The notes under the pieces are model-generated. The model was not told where the DNA came from and ran no database searches. It saw only the letters and a program-made list of their open reading frames with translations. From positions 65,744-129,743 of the forward strand of contig DKMD01000012.1 of assembly GCA_002470465.1 (NCBI GenBank): a stretch of 64,000 bases of DNA, in the 5' to 3' direction. Positions 1 to 7,813 of this stretch are shown piece by piece. Numbering within the stretch: the stretch's first letter is position 1; every line of letters starts with the position of its first letter. The position numbers were made by a program, and so were the translations under genes. The stretch comes from Pluralibacter sp. UBA7423 (GTDB lineage Bacteria; Pseudomonadota; Gammaproteobacteria; Enterobacterales; Enterobacteriaceae).

Positions 1-104
1 AGTATCACCAGCTGGTGCGTGAAACGCTGTCACCGCTGGTGGACAGCGATGCAAGGCCGTGGCTGTTCTCGGCTACGGCTCCTGTGCGGGTTCAGCTGGG
101 ATAA
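1..104 (+). CDS. C-terminal end of an M24-family Xaa-Pro aminopeptidase (partial)
   Basis: Only the last 33 codons are inside the window, read in the frame that starts at base 3 and stops with TAA at 102-104. The residues include a YHxLVRETLSPL-type stretch followed by a WLFSATAPV-type end. This resembles the small C-terminal domain that closes long (about 590 aa) M24 aminopeptidase P-like proteins. In those enzymes the catalytic pita-bread domain lies upstream, outside this window, so no metal ligands can be checked. The family call rests on about 30 residues and is therefore tentative. A strong terminator follows directly. Confidence 0.6.
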   Translation, partial: YHQLVRETLSPLVDSDARPWLFSATAPVRVQLG

Positions 105-111
105 GTACTAC

Positions 112-138
112 ATGGCGGGCGCAATGCCCGCCTTTTTG
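112..138 (+). terminator. Rho-independent terminator after the aminopeptidase gene
   Basis: A 7-bp perfect stem, GGCGGGC at 114-120 and GCCCGCC at 126-132, closes a five-base loop and is followed by a run of five T. It lies eight bases after the stop codon of the upstream partial gene. Confidence 0.85.
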
Positions 139-252
139 CGAGCAGCGCCGCAAACTTTCTGCACACTTCTGCACTTTCACAACTTCCTCTGAAGCACGCT
201 TCCCGTTCTCAAACCAGGCGCTTTTCTGAAAAGTCCTCTTTATCCACACTTA

Positions 253-276
253 CTGTGCAGAATTGACGCTGTACAG
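253..276. promoter_or_regulatory. Paired CTGTNCAG palindromes upstream of the toxin gene
   Basis: CTGTGCAG (253-260) and CTGTACAG (269-276) are direct repeats whose starts are 16 bp apart; the second is a perfect palindrome. They lie 31 bases before the toxin start and overlap a TTGACG -35-like sequence at 263-268. This is the expected place for an autoregulatory operator of a HigBA-type operon, but the assignment is by position only. Confidence 0.4.
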
Positions 277-306
277 ATTTCAATCGAAAAAATCATGGAG
301 TAGGAT

Positions 307-666
307 GTGTGGGTTATAAAAACGACGGACACGTTTGACGGCTGGTTCCTTAAATTACAGCAGAAAGAGAAAGCCTGCGTCACAGCATCGATGATTGTAC
401 TCGCAACGCGAGGACCCAATCTGGCAAGACCTCATGCAGACACTGTAAAAGCATCGCGTTTTTCAAACATGAAAGAATTGCGCGTTCAGTGTCGTGGCGA
501 TCCTTTACGAGCCTTTTATGCGTTCATCCCGGACCGCTCTGGCGTCATGCTTTGTGGCGGTAAAAAATCAGGAAATGAGCGGCAGTTTTACAGGGCCATG
601 ATCCGGACGGCTGATAATGAACTGGCGGGTTATCTGAAGAAGCACTTTTATATCGAAACGAGGTAA
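307..666 (+). CDS. HigB-like type II toxin (RelE/Gp49 family)
   Basis: A 119-aa basic protein of the phage Gp49-like/HigB group, ribosome-dependent mRNA interferases of the RelE superfamily. The family pattern is visible: a SRFSNMKELRV-type strand-turn near residue 50, then R..YAF.P...G.ML.GG.K near residues 67-87, and a C-terminal Y..H. tail. The start is a GTG at 307 with a GGAGTAG-like ribosome site just before it; the ATG at 305-307 is out of frame. The toxin-first order with an XRE antitoxin gene four bases downstream is typical of higBA. The antitoxin gene appears broken, so the toxin may be silent, tolerated through the surviving antitoxin C-terminal part, or itself inactive. Its own reading frame looks intact. 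Confidence 0.8.
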   Translation: MWVIKTTDTFDGWFLKLQQKEKACVTASMIVLATRGPNLARPHADTVKASRFSNMKELRVQCRGDPLRAFYAFIPDRSGVMLCGGKKSGNERQFYRAMIRTADNELAGYLKKHFYIETR

Positions 667-669
667 AAA

Positions 670-1179
670 ATGGGACGAACTCTGGAGCAAATCCTGGTGG
701 AGGAAGATCCGCTGATGATCGCTGAAGCGCGCAAACTGGCAGCAGAAATGCTGTTAGATATTGAGAAAGCAGAACATGCAAGACACAAAGAAGGCACTAC
801 CGTAGAAGCACCACTCAGACAAAATCATATCTCTCGCCGCTAATCTGACATTGCCGGGCGGACATCAGCCCGGCCAGCCTGATGAAGCCAAGATTTCCCG
901 AACTTATCTCTTTAGTGCCATCCCGCGCAACAGTCACTTCTTTTATATAAGAGCATTCTTCTCAACTACACCCTTTCAAAGCTGCGCACGAAAATGAACA
1001 AAACGCAGGTGGAAATGGCTAACGCACTGGGCATCAAGCAGCCTACGGTTGCCGGAATGGAGAAGGAAGGAAAGGACATAAAGCTTTCGTCGCTCAAACG
1101 CTACGTAGAAGCTACGGGCTGCAAGCTGAACCTGGATATCGAACTGCCGGACGGTTCGCATTTTGGATTCAGGCTGTAG
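670..1179 (+). pseudogene. Interrupted HigA-like XRE antitoxin
   Basis: Two in-frame pieces together look like one roughly 100-aa HigA antitoxin. Codons from the ATG at 670 give the typical MGRTLEQIL... start and an ...AEMLLDIEKAEHA helix, then run into unrelated sequence and stop with TAA at 841-843. From about 976 the same frame resumes with LRTKMNKTQVEMANALGIKQ, the HTH core (PTVAGMEK), and the conserved LSSLKRYVEATG...LDIELPDGSHFGF end, stopping at 1177-1179. About 200 bp, a multiple of three but containing several stops, separates the halves. The second half has an ATG at 994 and could be made alone as a 61-aa HTH protein. It could alternatively be two gene fragments from different modules, but the match of both halves to one family argues for interruption. 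Confidence 0.65.
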
Positions 1180-1194
1180 CGAATTCACAAAAGC

Positions 1195-1222
1195 AAAAAG
1201 CCTGCTCGTAAGCAGGCTTTTC
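1195..1222 (-). terminator. Terminator of the minus-strand tRNA-Asn
   Basis: A hairpin with stem AGCCTGCT/AGCAGGCT around 1199-1217, flanked by A and T runs on both sides, lies immediately downstream of the minus-strand tRNA-Asn. It may also stop the antitoxin transcript from the other side. A near-identical hairpin occurs at 34532-34559 beyond attR. Confidence 0.8.
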
Positions 1223-1228
1223 TAAATT

Positions 1229-1304
1229 TGGCTCCTCTGACTGGACTCGAACCAGTGACATACGGATTAACAGTCCGCCGTTCTACCGACTGAACTACAG
1301 AGGA
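1229..1304 (-). tRNA. tRNA-Asn (anticodon GTT)
   Basis: The reverse complement reads as a complete 76-nt tRNA-Asn. It has a TCCTCTG/CAGAGGA acceptor stem, a GTT anticodon in the context ACTGTTAATC, a GGTTCGAGTCC T-arm and an encoded CCA. It is base-for-base the same as the plus-strand copy at 10855-10930, in opposite orientation. Confidence 0.97.
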
Positions 1305-1321
1305 ATCGGTTAACGGGGCGC

Positions 1322-1350
1322 ATATTAGCGATGCGCCCCCGGCTTGTCAA
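1322..1350 (-). promoter_or_regulatory. Promoter of the minus-strand tRNA-Asn
   Basis: On the minus strand a consensus TTGACA (1345-1350) and a TAATAT -10 (1322-1327) are 17 bases apart and 18 bases upstream of the tRNA. The GC-rich sequence after the -10 resembles the discriminator of stringently controlled stable-RNA promoters. Confidence 0.8.
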
Positions 1351-1407
1351 AGCCTGTTTTTCACATTTTGACTCGTTTGCTGCTTTCTTCTCCAGAGCGG
1401 GTAAAAA

Positions 1408-2796
1408 TCACTCCCAGGCCTGCTCGGCTTTCGCCGCATCGAACTGCGGCGGCGGCTTACGGAAGCGACCGGTGAGATAGGTCAGGTACAGAATACCAAC
1501 AGCAGCCCACACCAGACCCAGCGTCAGCGAGGTCATTTCCAGGTTGATCCACAGCACGGCGACGGTTGCAGCGCCCATCAGCGGCAGGATCAAATAGTGC
1601 ACCTTGTCCTTCCAGGTTTTGTTACGCCCTTCACGACGCCAGAAGTGGTTGAACACCGACAGGTTCACAAAGGTAAACGCCACCAGCGCACCGAAGTTAA
1701 TCAGCGCCGTCGCGGTGACCAGGTCGAAGAACAGCGCGGAGAGCGCCACAACGCCAACCATCAGCACGTTCAGCGCCGGAGTACGCCATTTCGGGTGCAC
1801 GTAGCCGAAGTATTTTTCCGGGAAGACGTTATCGCGGCCCATCACGTACAGCAGACGCGAAACGCTGGCATGAGACGCAAGTCCAGAAGCGAGGGTGTTC
1901 ACGAACGTCGTACACAGGAAGATAGACTGGAACAGCTTCCCGCCCACGTAGAGCGCAATCTCCGGCAAGGCAGCGTCCGGATTCTTGAAGCGGCTGATGT
2001 CCGGGAAGAACAGCTGCATAAAGAAGGACGCCACGATAAAGATAATGCCGCCGTAGACCGCCGTCAGGAAGATGGCCTTCGGAATGGTGCGCGCCGCATC
2101 GGGCGTTTCTTCCGAAAGCGTTGTCACAGCATCAAAGCCCAGGAACGAGAAGCAGACGATCGTCGCCCCGGTGATTATTGGGATCAGGTGCGCGTTCTGG
2201 CTGATAAACGGCTGCAGCGTCCAGACGGTGCCGACGCCCTCGCCTTTGTGCAGCCCCTGCACCACGAGGAAAATAAACACCACCATGATGGCCACCTGCA
2301 CCAGCACGAACAGGGTATTGAAGTTTGCTACCAGGTTGACGCTTTTCAGGTTCGCGGCGGTCAGAATGCAGACAAAACCCACCACCCAGATCCACGGCGC
2401 AACGCCGGGGAACAGCGCGGAGAGATAGATTTTCGCCAGCAGGACGTTAATCATCGGCAGGAACAGGTAATCGAGCAGCGATGACCAGCCGACCATAAAG
2501 CCAACGTGCGGACTGATTGCCTTCTGAGCGTAGGTATAAGCAGAACCCGCCTGCGGGAACTGGCGTACCAGCTTGCCGTAGCTGATGGCGGTGAACAGCA
2601 CGCCCGCCAACGCCAGAAGATAGGAAGCCGGAACGTGGCCGTTGCTGATGCCGGATACGATACCAAAAGTGTCAAACACCGACATTGGCGTGAGATAGGC
2701 GAGCCCCATCACCACCACCTGCCAGAGTTTTAAAGATTTACGCAGCTGCGGTTTGCCCGCCTGCGAGGGGAGATCGAGAGATGAGTTAGTCGCCAT
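1408..2796 (-). CDS. puuP: Putrescine importer PuuP
   Basis: A 462-aa APC-superfamily permease with about 12 hydrophobic segments. It begins with the family's [19 protein letters not shown] first helix and carries the [16 protein letters not shown] consensus loop in the middle. In Escherichia, PuuP imports putrescine by proton symport to feed the gamma-glutamylation pathway encoded next to it. It lies on the same strand as puuA, with about 416 bp between them, so it probably has its own promoter. A start at 2796 gives the usual PuuP length. The function call comes from family resemblance plus the complete puu neighbourhood. Confidence 0.92.
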   Translation of the reverse strand: MATNSSLDLPSQAGKPQLRKSLKLWQVVVMGLAYLTPMSVFDTFGIVSGISNGHVPASYLLALAGVLFTAISYGKLVRQFPQAGSAYTYAQKAISPHVGFMVGWSSLLDYLFLPMINVLLAKIYLSALFPGVAPWIWVVGFVCILTAANLKSVNLVANFNTLFVLVQVAIMVVFIFLVVQGLHKGEGVGTVWTLQPFISQNAHLIPIITGATIVCFSFLGFDAVTTLSEETPDAARTIPKAIFLTAVYGGIIFIVASFFMQLFFPDISRFKNPDAALPEIALYVGGKLFQSIFLCTTFVNTLASGLASHASVSRLLYVMGRDNVFPEKYFGYVHPKWRTPALNVLMVGVVALSALFFDLVTATALINFGALVAFTFVNLSVFNHFWRREGRNKTWKDKVHYLILPLMGAATVAVLWINLEMTSLTLGLVWAAVGILYLTYLTGRFRKPPPQFDAAKAEQAWE

Positions 2797-3212
2797 GACG
2801 AAGCCCCCCCATGCGCGTGCGGGTTTGCGGTGAAATCATTGTGGTAGCAAACCTGCTCAGCCTGGGGGGAAGTCGTGAAGTAAGGGGTGTGAACGTCGGG
2901 CAATGACCTTGTGCTGGTCCGTCGTAATCAATGCGGCAGCGGCATTCGCCTTCGCCGTGCGGGTATTTGAACATCTGCATCATCTCATTTCCTCGTCATA
3001 CAATCTGTCGTTTAACTGAAGGCCCGTTGTCGCCTGCGCTCCGTTACGCGACTTCGGAAAATGGCAGGTTGCCCTGCTAAAACGTCCGGTCTGGCTCCGC
3101 TCAGGCCGTATGATGCTGCTTCTTTTTTTTGATTGCCGGGGGCGCGTTGCTTGCCCGGTCTACAACAGTACGGTAGGCCCGGTAAGCGAAGCGCCACCGG
3201 GCAACATCGCAA
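2797..3212. other. Puu intergenic region with a REP-like element
   Basis: These 416 bp between puuP and puuA contain no convincing gene. A 65-codon minus-strand frame (2786-2983) overlaps the puuP start, has no clear ribosome site and resembles nothing I know. The right end holds a REP/BIME-like repeat, entered separately. The puuP promoter should lie here, but I cannot name its boxes confidently. Confidence 0.5.
3150..3204. repeat. REP/BIME-like palindromic element
   Basis: The piece at 3173-3204 reads GTAGGCCCGG, TAAGCGAAGCGCCA, CCGGGC, the shape of an enterobacterial REP unit with a GTAG head and an imperfect stem. A shorter inverted partner, GCCCGGTCTAC, lies at 3152-3162, so the two form a head-to-head BIME-like pair at the 3' end of puuA. 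Confidence 0.65.
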
Positions 3213-4631
3213 TTACGCGTTTTTCAGCATCCACTCAATTTCAGTTTCTGTGATCAAACGCTCGAACTGAATTAACTCATCGTTCTTACAGGCGTGGTAG
3301 ACGTGGCTGAAACGCTCGCCCAGCAGCTCGCGCAGGTGGTCGTTCTGAGTGAATTCCCACAGCGCATCGCTCTGGCGAATAGGGAACGGCAGCCCTTCCT
3401 GCTCCAGACCATTTCCTTCCACTTCTTCCTGCAGCGGCAGATCGTTATCCAGACCGTGCAGAATGCCCGCGAGGATTGACGCCATCACCAGATAAGGGTT
3501 GGCATCAGCACCCGCTACGCGGTACTCGACACGGTGGTTGTCACGATCGCCACAAGGGATACGCAGCGCGACGGTACGGTTGTTATGCCCCCATGAAGCC
3601 TGCGTTGGCACATACATACCCGGCTGGAAACGACGGTAGGAGTTTACGTTAGGGGCTAACAGTGCCATAGAAGCGGGCATTAAATCTATCATTCCCGCCA
3701 GCGCGCGCTTCAGGATGGCGGAATCTTCGCCATCGGCGTCGGCCAGCACGTTTTCGCCTTTGCTGTTCAGGATGCTGATGTGGATGTGCATCCCGCTCCC
3801 GGCGTGCTCTTCATATGGCTTCGCCATAAAGGTGGCGTGCATCTTGTGCTTTTCCGCAACGGTGCGAACCAGGCGCTTGAGCGCCAGCGCATCGTCGCAG
3901 GCATCCAGCACGTTATCGGTATGGTGCAGGTTGATTTCAAACTGGCCCGGTGAGGCTTCCGCCACGGCGCCGTCGGCCGGGATCAGCTGCAGGCGCGCCA
4001 GGTCGTCAATATCTTCCAGCACGGCGGCAAAATGATTCAGGTTATCAACGGAGTAAACCTGGCTCTGGGTATTACGATTATCGGTGCCCGGGGCGCAGGG
4101 CGGCTGCAGGTAACCTTCGTTATCACGCTGACGGTCCAGTAAATAGAACTCCAGCTCTACCGCTACCACGGGGAACAGGCCGCGCTGGCGCAGCTGCTGC
4201 CAGAGTCGGTTCAGCACGTTCCGCGGCTCAACGTCAAAGGGAGCGCCATCTTCATCCAGCATGGTCAGCTGCACCTGACCGATATATTCCGGGTCTGCCG
4301 CTGATGGGGTTAAGGTCCCCAGCACCGGAATGCAGTTGCGATCGGGCTCGCCAAGCTCCTGCCCTAAGCCGCCTTCTTCTACTACGTTGCCAAGAATATC
4401 CATCGCAAATACGGAGGCCGGGAAGTAGCAGCCCTTCTCTATCTTGGGCAGGCTGGAAACCGGGATACGTTTTCCGCGGAAGCAGCCGTTCAGGTCGGTC
4501 AGCAGCACGTCAACGTACTGGGTATTCGGGTAGCGCTCGAGGTAGCTCTTTACTTCGCGCGCAAACGCGCTACTTCGTCTCTCTTCAGAATGCTGAACAA
4601 AATTCTCAACTTCTACGATATTGGTTTCCAT
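3213..4631 (-). CDS. puuA: Gamma-glutamylputrescine synthetase PuuA
   Basis: A 472-aa member of the glutamine synthetase fold. It catalyses ATP-dependent ligation of glutamate to putrescine, the first step of the Puu pathway. Visible family motifs include VELEFYLLD, SPGQFEINLHH, the histidine-rich GSGMHIHISI loop, and NSYRRFQPGMYVP with a downstream RIP...R.EYR.AGADANPYLV block that binds ATP and glutamate. Length and N-terminus match the Escherichia enzyme. It is transcribed away from puuD across a 212-bp divergent promoter region carrying a PuuR-like box. Confidence 0.95.
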   Translation of the reverse strand: METNIVEVENFVQHSEERRSSAFAREVKSYLERYPNTQYVDVLLTDLNGCFRGKRIPVSSLPKIEKGCYFPASVFAMDILGNVVEEGGLGQELGEPDRNCIPVLGTLTPSAADPEYIGQVQLTMLDEDGAPFDVEPRNVLNRLWQQLRQRGLFPVVAVELEFYLLDRQRDNEGYLQPPCAPGTDNRNTQSQVYSVDNLNHFAAVLEDIDDLARLQLIPADGAVAEASPGQFEINLHHTDNVLDACDDALALKRLVRTVAEKHKMHATFMAKPYEEHAGSGMHIHISILNSKGENVLADADGEDSAILKRALAGMIDLMPASMALLAPNVNSYRRFQPGMYVPTQASWGHNNRTVALRIPCGDRDNHRVEYRVAGADANPYLVMASILAGILHGLDNDLPLQEEVEGNGLEQEGLPFPIRQSDALWEFTQNDHLRELLGERFSHVYHACKNDELIQFERLITETEIEWMLKNA

Positions 4632-4676
4632 GATTCACCGCCGTTGCTTTGAATGCCGGTCACTGATTCAGACCGT

Positions 4677-4691
4677 TAAATATAATGTCCA
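4677..4691. promoter_or_regulatory. PuuR operator in the puuA-puuD divergent region
   Basis: TAAATATAATGTCCA differs at only three positions from the 15-bp PuuR box described in Escherichia (AAAATATAATGAACA). It lies 46 bp upstream of the puuA start. A weaker look-alike, AAAATATTGAACG, occurs around 4772-4784 nearer puuD. Repression of both directions by PuuR, relieved by putrescine, is the expected arrangement. Confidence 0.65.
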
Positions 4692-4843
4692 CTTTTCGAC
4701 AATGATACCAATCCAAATGTTTGTCAAATGTTAAATTGAGTTTGCAAAGAGGTTATACCGCTGCTAGATTGAGAAAATATTGAACGGAACAGAGCCACAT
4801 GGAAGTTTTTGGCAATAATTTAGTCCAGACTGTGAGGTTGATC

Positions 4844-5608
4844 ATGGGCAATATATTTGACAAACCGGTTATCGGTGTTGTGATGTGCAGAAACAGGCTT
4901 AAGGGTCACCAGACCCAGACATTGCAAGAAAAGTACCTGAATGCCGTATTAAACGCTGGAGGTTTGCCAATCGCCCTGCCGCACGCGCTGGCAGAGCCGG
5001 AATTGCTGAACGCTCTGCTTCCTAAACTCGACGGTATTTTCCTGCCGGGCAGCCCCAGCAACGTGCAGCCGCACCTCTATGGTGAAAACGGCGATGAGCC
5101 TGACGCCGATCCCGGGCGTGATGAATTGAGCATGGCGCTGATTGCAGCCTCGCTTGAAAGGCGCATTCCCATTTTCGCCATCTGCCGGGGTTTGCAGGAA
5201 CTGGTTGTCGCCACAGGCGGGACTCTGTATCGTCGCCTGTGCGATCAGCCTCAGTTCCTGGAACACCGTGAAGATCCGGAACTCCCGGTGGAGCAGCAAT
5301 ATGCGCCATCTCATGAAGTCCAGGTTCAACAGGGAGGATTGCTTTCGACATTAATACCGGGTTGCAACACGTTTTGGGTGAACTCATTACACGGACAAGG
5401 CGCGAAAACGCTGGGCCCTTCACTGCGCGTAGAAGCCCGCTCGCAGGATGGCCTGGTGGAAGCCGCCAGCGTTCACGATCACCCGTTCGCCCTCGGCGTG
5501 CAGTGGCATCCGGAATGGAACAGTAGCGAATACGCACTTTCGCGTATGTTGCTGGAAGGTTTTATCACCGCCTGTCAGAACCACCTCGCTGAAAAGCAGC
5601 GACTCTGA
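4844..5608 (+). CDS. puuD: Gamma-glutamyl-GABA hydrolase PuuD
   Basis: A 254-aa class I glutamine-amidotransferase-like hydrolase that splits gamma-glutamyl-GABA into glutamate and GABA, the last step of the Puu cycle. The nucleophile elbow FAICRGLQEL holds the catalytic Cys near residue 114. The C-terminal GVQWHPEWN carries the catalytic His, and an SLHGQGAK oxyanion-side motif precedes it. I chose the ATG at 4844 rather than the one at 4799: it has a GAGG ribosome site 5-8 bases upstream and gives the known 254-aa length starting MGNIFDKPVIGVVMCRN. It heads the puuDRCB operon. Confidence 0.94.
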   Translation: MGNIFDKPVIGVVMCRNRLKGHQTQTLQEKYLNAVLNAGGLPIALPHALAEPELLNALLPKLDGIFLPGSPSNVQPHLYGENGDEPDADPGRDELSMALIAASLERRIPIFAICRGLQELVVATGGTLYRRLCDQPQFLEHREDPELPVEQQYAPSHEVQVQQGGLLSTLIPGCNTFWVNSLHGQGAKTLGPSLRVEARSQDGLVEAASVHDHPFALGVQWHPEWNSSEYALSRMLLEGFITACQNHLAEKQRL

Positions 5609-5633
5609 CCCCTACTGTTAAGGAAATACCAAT

Positions 5634-6191
5634 ATGAGCGATGACGGCCTGGCGCCGGGTAAACGTTTGTCAGAGATCCGCCAGCAACTGGGTCTTTCTC
5701 AACGTCGTGCCGCCGAACTGTCTGGATTAACGCATAGCGCCATCAGCACCATAGAACAGGACAAAGTCAGTCCTGCCATCAGTACGCTGCAAAAGCTGCT
5801 GAAAGTCTACGGGCTGTCGCTCTCCGAGTTCTTCGCGGAACCGGAAAAACCTGACGAGCCGCAGGTGGTTATCAATCAGGATGACCTGATTGAGATCGGC
5901 AGTCAGGGTGTATCAATGAAGTTGGTTCACAACGGAAATCCGAACCGTACGCTGGCAATGATCTTCGAGACTTACCAACCCGGCACAACGACCGGAGAGC
6001 GGATCAAACACCAGGGTGAGGAGATCGGCACGATACTGGAAGGTGACGTGATTCTGACCATCAACGGCCAGGATTATCACCTCGTTGCAGGGCAGAGTTA
6101 TGCCATCAACACCGGCATACCACACAGCTTCAGCAACACCTCGGCAGGCATCTGCCGCATCATCAGTGCCCATACCCCCACCACGTTCTGA
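5634..6191 (+). CDS. puuR: HTH-type repressor PuuR
   Basis: A 185-aa XRE-cupin regulator. The N-terminal HTH (about residues 10-65) contains LSQRRAAELSGLTHSAISTIEQ. The C-terminal half is a cupin (GTTTGERIKHQGEE, then HLVAGQSYAINTGIPHSF) that is thought to sense putrescine. It represses puuA and puuD in Escherichia, and a matching box lies in the divergent region. The gene starts 25 bases after puuD, with AAGGAAATACC as its ribosome site, in the same operon. Confidence 0.95.
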   Translation: MSDDGLAPGKRLSEIRQQLGLSQRRAAELSGLTHSAISTIEQDKVSPAISTLQKLLKVYGLSLSEFFAEPEKPDEPQVVINQDDLIEIGSQGVSMKLVHNGNPNRTLAMIFETYQPGTTTGERIKHQGEEIGTILEGDVILTINGQDYHLVAGQSYAINTGIPHSFSNTSAGICRIISAHTPTTF

Positions 6192-6199
6192 TTTCCTTC

Positions 6200-6220
6200 T
6201 GGCCTGAGTTTCTCAGGCCA
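6200..6220 (+). other. Perfect hairpin between puuR and puuC
   Basis: TGGCCTGAG (6200-6208) and CTCAGGCCA (6212-6220) pair perfectly around TTT, nine bases after the puuR stop. No T-run follows at once, so it may lower read-through or protect the puuDR mRNA end rather than act as a full terminator. Confidence 0.5.
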
Positions 6221-6323
6221 CCTTAAAGACGATGCTTTTTTAACAGGATTCATTTCCTGGGGCATTTTGCAGCCTGAATTCATCGGCGGCAGCGTTTAAC
6301 TGAGTGATTAAGAAGGAATCATC

Positions 6324-7811
6324 ATGAACTTTCAGCATCTGAGTTACTGGCAGGATAAGGCAAATCAGGCGCAGCCAGAGACGCGTCTGTTTATTAACGG
6401 CGAATACTGTCAGGCGCAGGACGGCAGCACCTTTGAGATTGTCGATCCGGCGGCACAGCGCGCGCTGGCGCAGGTGGCTCGCGGTAAAAAAGCCGATGTG
6501 GATCATGCCGTACGCGGCGCCCGCGACGTATTTGAAAGCGGCGACTGGTCACAGGCCTCCCCTGCCAAACGTAAAGCCGTACTGAACAGGCTGGCGGATT
6601 TGATGGAGCAGCATCACGAGGAGCTGGCATTGCTGGAAACGCTTGATACCGGCAAACCCATTCGCCATAGCCTGCGTGATGATATTCCCGGCGCGACCCG
6701 CGCTATCCGCTGGTACGCCGAAGCGATTGACAAAGTGTATGGCGAAGTCGCCACCACCGGCGTGAACGACCTGGCGATGATCGTCCGTGAGCCGATTGGC
6801 GTGGTGGCTGCCGTCGTGCCGTGGAACTTCCCACTGCTGCTGGCCTGCTGGAAGCTTGGCCCGGCGCTGGCGGCGGGCAACAGCGTGATCCTCAAACCTT
6901 CTGAAAAATCACCGTTAACCGCCATTCGCCTGGCGGGGCTGGCGAAAGAAGCGGGCCTGCCGGACGGCGTGTTCAGCGTCATTCCAGGCTTTGGCCATGA
7001 AGCGGGTCAGGCGCTTTCGCAGCATCCGGACGTTGACGCGATCGCCTTCACCGGCTCCACGCGTACCGGGAAGCAGCTGCTGAAAGATGCGGGCGACAGC
7101 AACATGAAGCGCGTCTGGCTGGAAGCGGGCGGCAAGAGCGCCAACATCGTTTTCGCCGACTGTCCGAATCTGCAACAAGCTGCCGCAACCACCGCCGCAG
7201 GCATTTTCTACAACCAGGGCCAGGTGTGCATCGCCGGCACGCGTCTGCTGCTGGAAGAGAGCATCGCCGATGAGTTTATCGCGCTGCTGAAAGAGCAGGC
7301 CAAAAACTGGCAGCCGGGCAATCCGCTCGATCCGGAGACCACCATGGGCACGCTGATTGACAGCGCTCATGCCGACAGCGTGCACAGCTTTATCCGTGAC
7401 GGCGAAACCCAGGGCAAGCTGGCCCTCGACGGCCGCGACGGCAAGCACCCGGCGGCCATCGGCCCGACCATTTTTGTTGATACCACGCCCAATGCCCGCG
7501 TGGGCCGCGAAGAGATCTTCGGACCGGTGCTGGTCGTTACCCGTTTCAGTTCGGAAGCCCAGGCGCTGGAGCTGGCGAACGACAGCGAATACGGCCTGGG
7601 CGCCGCCGTGTGGACGCGCGATCTCTCCCGCGCTCACCGCATGAGCCGCCGCCTGAAAGCAGGTTCCGTCTTCGTCAATAACTACAACGACGGCGACATG
7701 ACCGTGCCGTTTGGCGGCTACAAGCAGAGCGGCAACGGACGCGACAAGTCCCTGCACGCACTGGAAAAATTTAGCGAACTGAAAACTATCTGGATTGCCC
7801 TGGAGCCTTAA
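6324..7811 (+). CDS. puuC: Gamma-glutamyl-gamma-aminobutyraldehyde dehydrogenase PuuC
   Basis: A 495-aa NAD(P)-dependent aldehyde dehydrogenase that oxidises gamma-glutamyl-gamma-aminobutyraldehyde to gamma-glutamyl-GABA. ALDH motifs are present: VVPWNFPLLL, the cofactor loop FTGSTRTGK, the general-base segment LEAGGKSANIVF, the catalytic Cys in NQGQVCIAGTR, and EEIFGPVL. A GAAGGAATC ribosome site precedes the start. The stop is two bases before the puuB start, indicating tight co-translation. Confidence 0.95.
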   Translation: MNFQHLSYWQDKANQAQPETRLFINGEYCQAQDGSTFEIVDPAAQRALAQVARGKKADVDHAVRGARDVFESGDWSQASPAKRKAVLNRLADLMEQHHEELALLETLDTGKPIRHSLRDDIPGATRAIRWYAEAIDKVYGEVATTGVNDLAMIVREPIGVVAAVVPWNFPLLLACWKLGPALAAGNSVILKPSEKSPLTAIRLAGLAKEAGLPDGVFSVIPGFGHEAGQALSQHPDVDAIAFTGSTRTGKQLLKDAGDSNMKRVWLEAGGKSANIVFADCPNLQQAAATTAAGIFYNQGQVCIAGTRLLLEESIADEFIALLKEQAKNWQPGNPLDPETTMGTLIDSAHADSVHSFIRDGETQGKLALDGRDGKHPAAIGPTIFVDTTPNARVGREEIFGPVLVVTRFSSEAQALELANDSEYGLGAAVWTRDLSRAHRMSRRLKAGSVFVNNYNDGDMTVPFGGYKQSGNGRDKSLHALEKFSELKTIWIALEP

Positions 7812-7813
7812 TC

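Noticed and set aside
2786..2983. A 65-codon minus-strand frame upstream of puuP
   Set aside because: It overlaps the puuP start, has no clear ribosome site and resembles no protein I know.
6915..7757. Long antisense frames inside puuC and similar ones inside puuP, hut, modC and galE
   Set aside because: These GC-rich core genes leave the opposite strand open by codon bias; the peptides show no family motifs.
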